Source: Pyrinomonadaceae bacterium
Lineage (GTDB): Bacteria > Acidobacteriota > Blastocatellia > Pyrinomonadales > Pyrinomonadaceae
Assembly: GCA_014379075.1 (NCBI GenBank)
Contig: JACMMN010000023.1
Location: 1-15,585, forward strand
DNA length: 15,585 nucleotides
Reading direction: 5' to 3'
Under the pieces are notes generated by a model. The model saw nothing but the letters and a program-made list of their open reading frames with translations, had not been told where the DNA came from and made no database searches. Positions 14,193-15,585 of the stretch are shown here, piece after piece. Both the position numbers and the translations under genes were made by a program. The first letter of the stretch is position 1; every line of letters begins with the position of its first letter.

Positions 14193-15585
14193 CTACGGAT
14201 TCTTCGTACCCGAAAACGGGACCGTTCCCTGCGGCGAATCTACCGTTCCGCTGATCTGATTGCCGGTGACCGTTCCCTTCACAAGAATATCTATCGTCGA
14301 ACCGCCGAATTCCACGGTTCCGGCAAAAGAAAAGCCTTCGGCCGTCACTTTTCCGTCTTTTATAGGAGTGGTCCCGAGCTGCGTCTGCATGGATCCTGTT
14401 AAACCAACTCCCTGCTGGATCAATGCCAATGTGCCGGTCAAAGTCTGCCCCGGAACATCGATGGTAATATTGTAATTTCCTCCGACCGCGGCCACGGCGG
14501 GAGTTCCGGCAGGCGGCGGCGTGGTTCCGGGCCTTCCGCCGGGAGTTGGCTTCACGGGTTCCTTCTGTTCGAACAATTTTCCGTCCACAAAAACATGCGT
14601 AATTGCTTTTTCCTTTGCGAAAATATCGCCTCTGATGACGGTCAGGTTAGCGATCTTCCCAGTCTCGACAGATCCAAGCCGGTCATTGACACCCAGAAGT
14701 TCTGCGGATGTTAAAGTCATCGAGCGGATCGCCGCATCTTTGTTCAACCCATTTTCCACCGACTTTCCGGCATTCGCGAGGAAATCATTGATGCTCGTCA
14801 TTCCGTCGGATTGAAAAGCGACCTTCACGCCTGCCTGTGCGAGCCGCGCGGCTCCTTTCGGGGCATTCGCCCGAAGACGCAGGAGTTCCATGCTTTCCGC
14901 ATCGGCCTCCGGCGAGGCTGACGTGGTTCTTTTTGGGAAATTCAGCGACAAAAATACAGGAACTTCTTGTGTTTTCAGCCTTTCGGCAACCTTCCAGGCT
15001 TCCTGTCCGCCGGCGATAATTGCTTTCAGATTGAATTCCTTTGCAAAATCAAGTGCACGGATTATTTCTATCTCGCGGTTCGCGTTAAAAACAACCGGAA
15101 TTTGCCGGTTGAGAGCCGGAAAAAGGGCTTCGAGCGACCTGTCCGAAGCCGGCCGTGTCATTCCCTTCGGATTTTCACCGTAAATTTTCTTAATTTCCTG
15201 CAAACGCCTTGCATCGAGAAACATTTGTCTCAAAGCCGAGAATGTGCCGAGCAAAGAGCCGGGATATTGGCCGCCTCCGATGGTTGTAAATGATATATGT
15301 TCCGCAAAAGGTGCCTTTAATATCATTGCGGAAACCGATTCACCGGCCAGATTTATCACCGCCGACTGGCCGTTAAAGATCCCGGTCCGCCCGACAGTCA
15401 AAACTGTTGTAAATCCGGCATTCCTGTTTGTATCAAATTGAGATTCGCCGGCCCGGAGGTCATTCTCGATCGCGTCTTCCGGCCGCAGTCCCGCCGGATA
15501 GTTGGAATTGGACTGCGCATTAGCCGCCTGAGCCGCCGCGGCCGCTGCCTGGCCTCCGCCGCCCCCGCCCGGCCCCGGAGTTTGC
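14193..15585 (-). CDS. Amidohydrolase paralogue with C-terminal beta domain (N-terminus outside window)
   Basis: The frame is open to the window end, so a TTG at 15401 is not the start; the residues before it (NYPAGLRPEDAIENDLRAGE, then AGFTTVLTVGRTGIFNGQSA) match the amidohydrolase family. At least 463 residues are visible. The core ends with LLGVNDRLGSVETGKIANL. The barrel sites that hold metal ligands in active members are altered (VFNANREIE, IIAGGQEAWK, FQSDGMTS), as in the 455-aa paralogue, so it is probably non-catalytic; the first HxH is outside the window. A proline-rich linker (PVKPTPGGRPGTTPPPAG, about 14515-14570) leads to a roughly 95-aa beta domain (NYNITIDVPGQTLTGTLALI to the end) of the kind that repeats G..l.G....i.dG.v.g..fsF. 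A Gly/Ala-rich stretch (GGGGGGQAAAAAAQAAN) lies at 15510-15570. It is first in the row of three. Confidence 0.85.
   Translation of the reverse strand, partial: QTPGPGGGGGGQAAAAAAQAANAQSNSNYPAGLRPEDAIENDLRAGESQFDTNRNAGFTTVLTVGRTGIFNGQSAVINLAGESVSAMILKAPFAEHISFTTIGGGQYPGSLLGTFSALRQMFLDARRLQEIKKIYGENPKGMTRPASDRSLEALFPALNRQIPVVFNANREIEIIRALDFAKEFNLKAIIAGGQEAWKVAERLKTQEVPVFLSLNFPKRTTSASPEADAESMELLRLRANAPKGAARLAQAGVKVAFQSDGMTSINDFLANAGKSVENGLNKDAAIRSMTLTSAELLGVNDRLGSVETGKIANLTVIRGDIFAKEKAITHVFVDGKLFEQKEPVKPTPGGRPGTTPPPAGTPAVAAVGGNYNITIDVPGQTLTGTLALIQQGVGLTGSMQTQLGTTPIKDGKVTAEGFSFAGTVEFGGSTIDILVKGTVTGNQISGTVDSPQGTVPFSGTKNP

Noticed and set aside
1..15585. tRNA, rRNA, CRISPR array, insertion sequence or integrase
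   Set aside because: I saw no cloverleaf-like T-loop, no regularly spaced repeats and no transposase or recombinase motif on either strand.

Overview
The window looks like chromosomal DNA of a Gram-negative bacterium, most likely an acidobacterium of the Blastocatellia/Pyrinomonadaceae kind. This rests on three things: LpxD (lipid A synthesis), a regulator with an N-terminal winged helix, one membrane span and a TolB-like propeller, and a row of imidazolonepropionase-like amidohydrolases. The last two are typical of that phylum. The taxonomic call is inference.

Left part (1-4666), mostly housekeeping: the 3' part of priA (+, start lies outside the window), an inverted repeat, a Uma2-family nuclease-like gene (-), then lpxD and msrB (+).

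Middle part (4667-9070), accessory: an almost gene-free stretch, then a co-directional minus-strand run that reads, in transcription order, a secreted 414-aa protein, a Trp-rich 139-aa protein, a possible 22-aa ORF, a 158-aa beta-rich protein, a frameshifted remnant of the secreted protein's C-terminus, a 154-aa protein with peptidoglycan-binding-like repeats, an 82-aa protein, a 185-aa protein with a caspase/DUF4347-like His/Cys pattern, and a 63-codon possible fragment. Most of these carry a clear Shine-Dalgarno. I recognise no complete known system here; it is the best candidate for something undescribed.

Right part (9071-15585): the membrane-bound wHTH/propeller regulator (+) diverges from the accessory run and converges on three tandem amidohydrolase genes (-). 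The first (cut by the window end) and the third lack visible metal ligands. The middle one has the metal-binding histidines but is split by a single in-frame TAG. The third starts with a TAATG overlap, and its signal-peptide region is built from a heptanucleotide tandem repeat plus a degenerate intergenic-type repeat. A perfect 10-bp hairpin sits between the first two genes.
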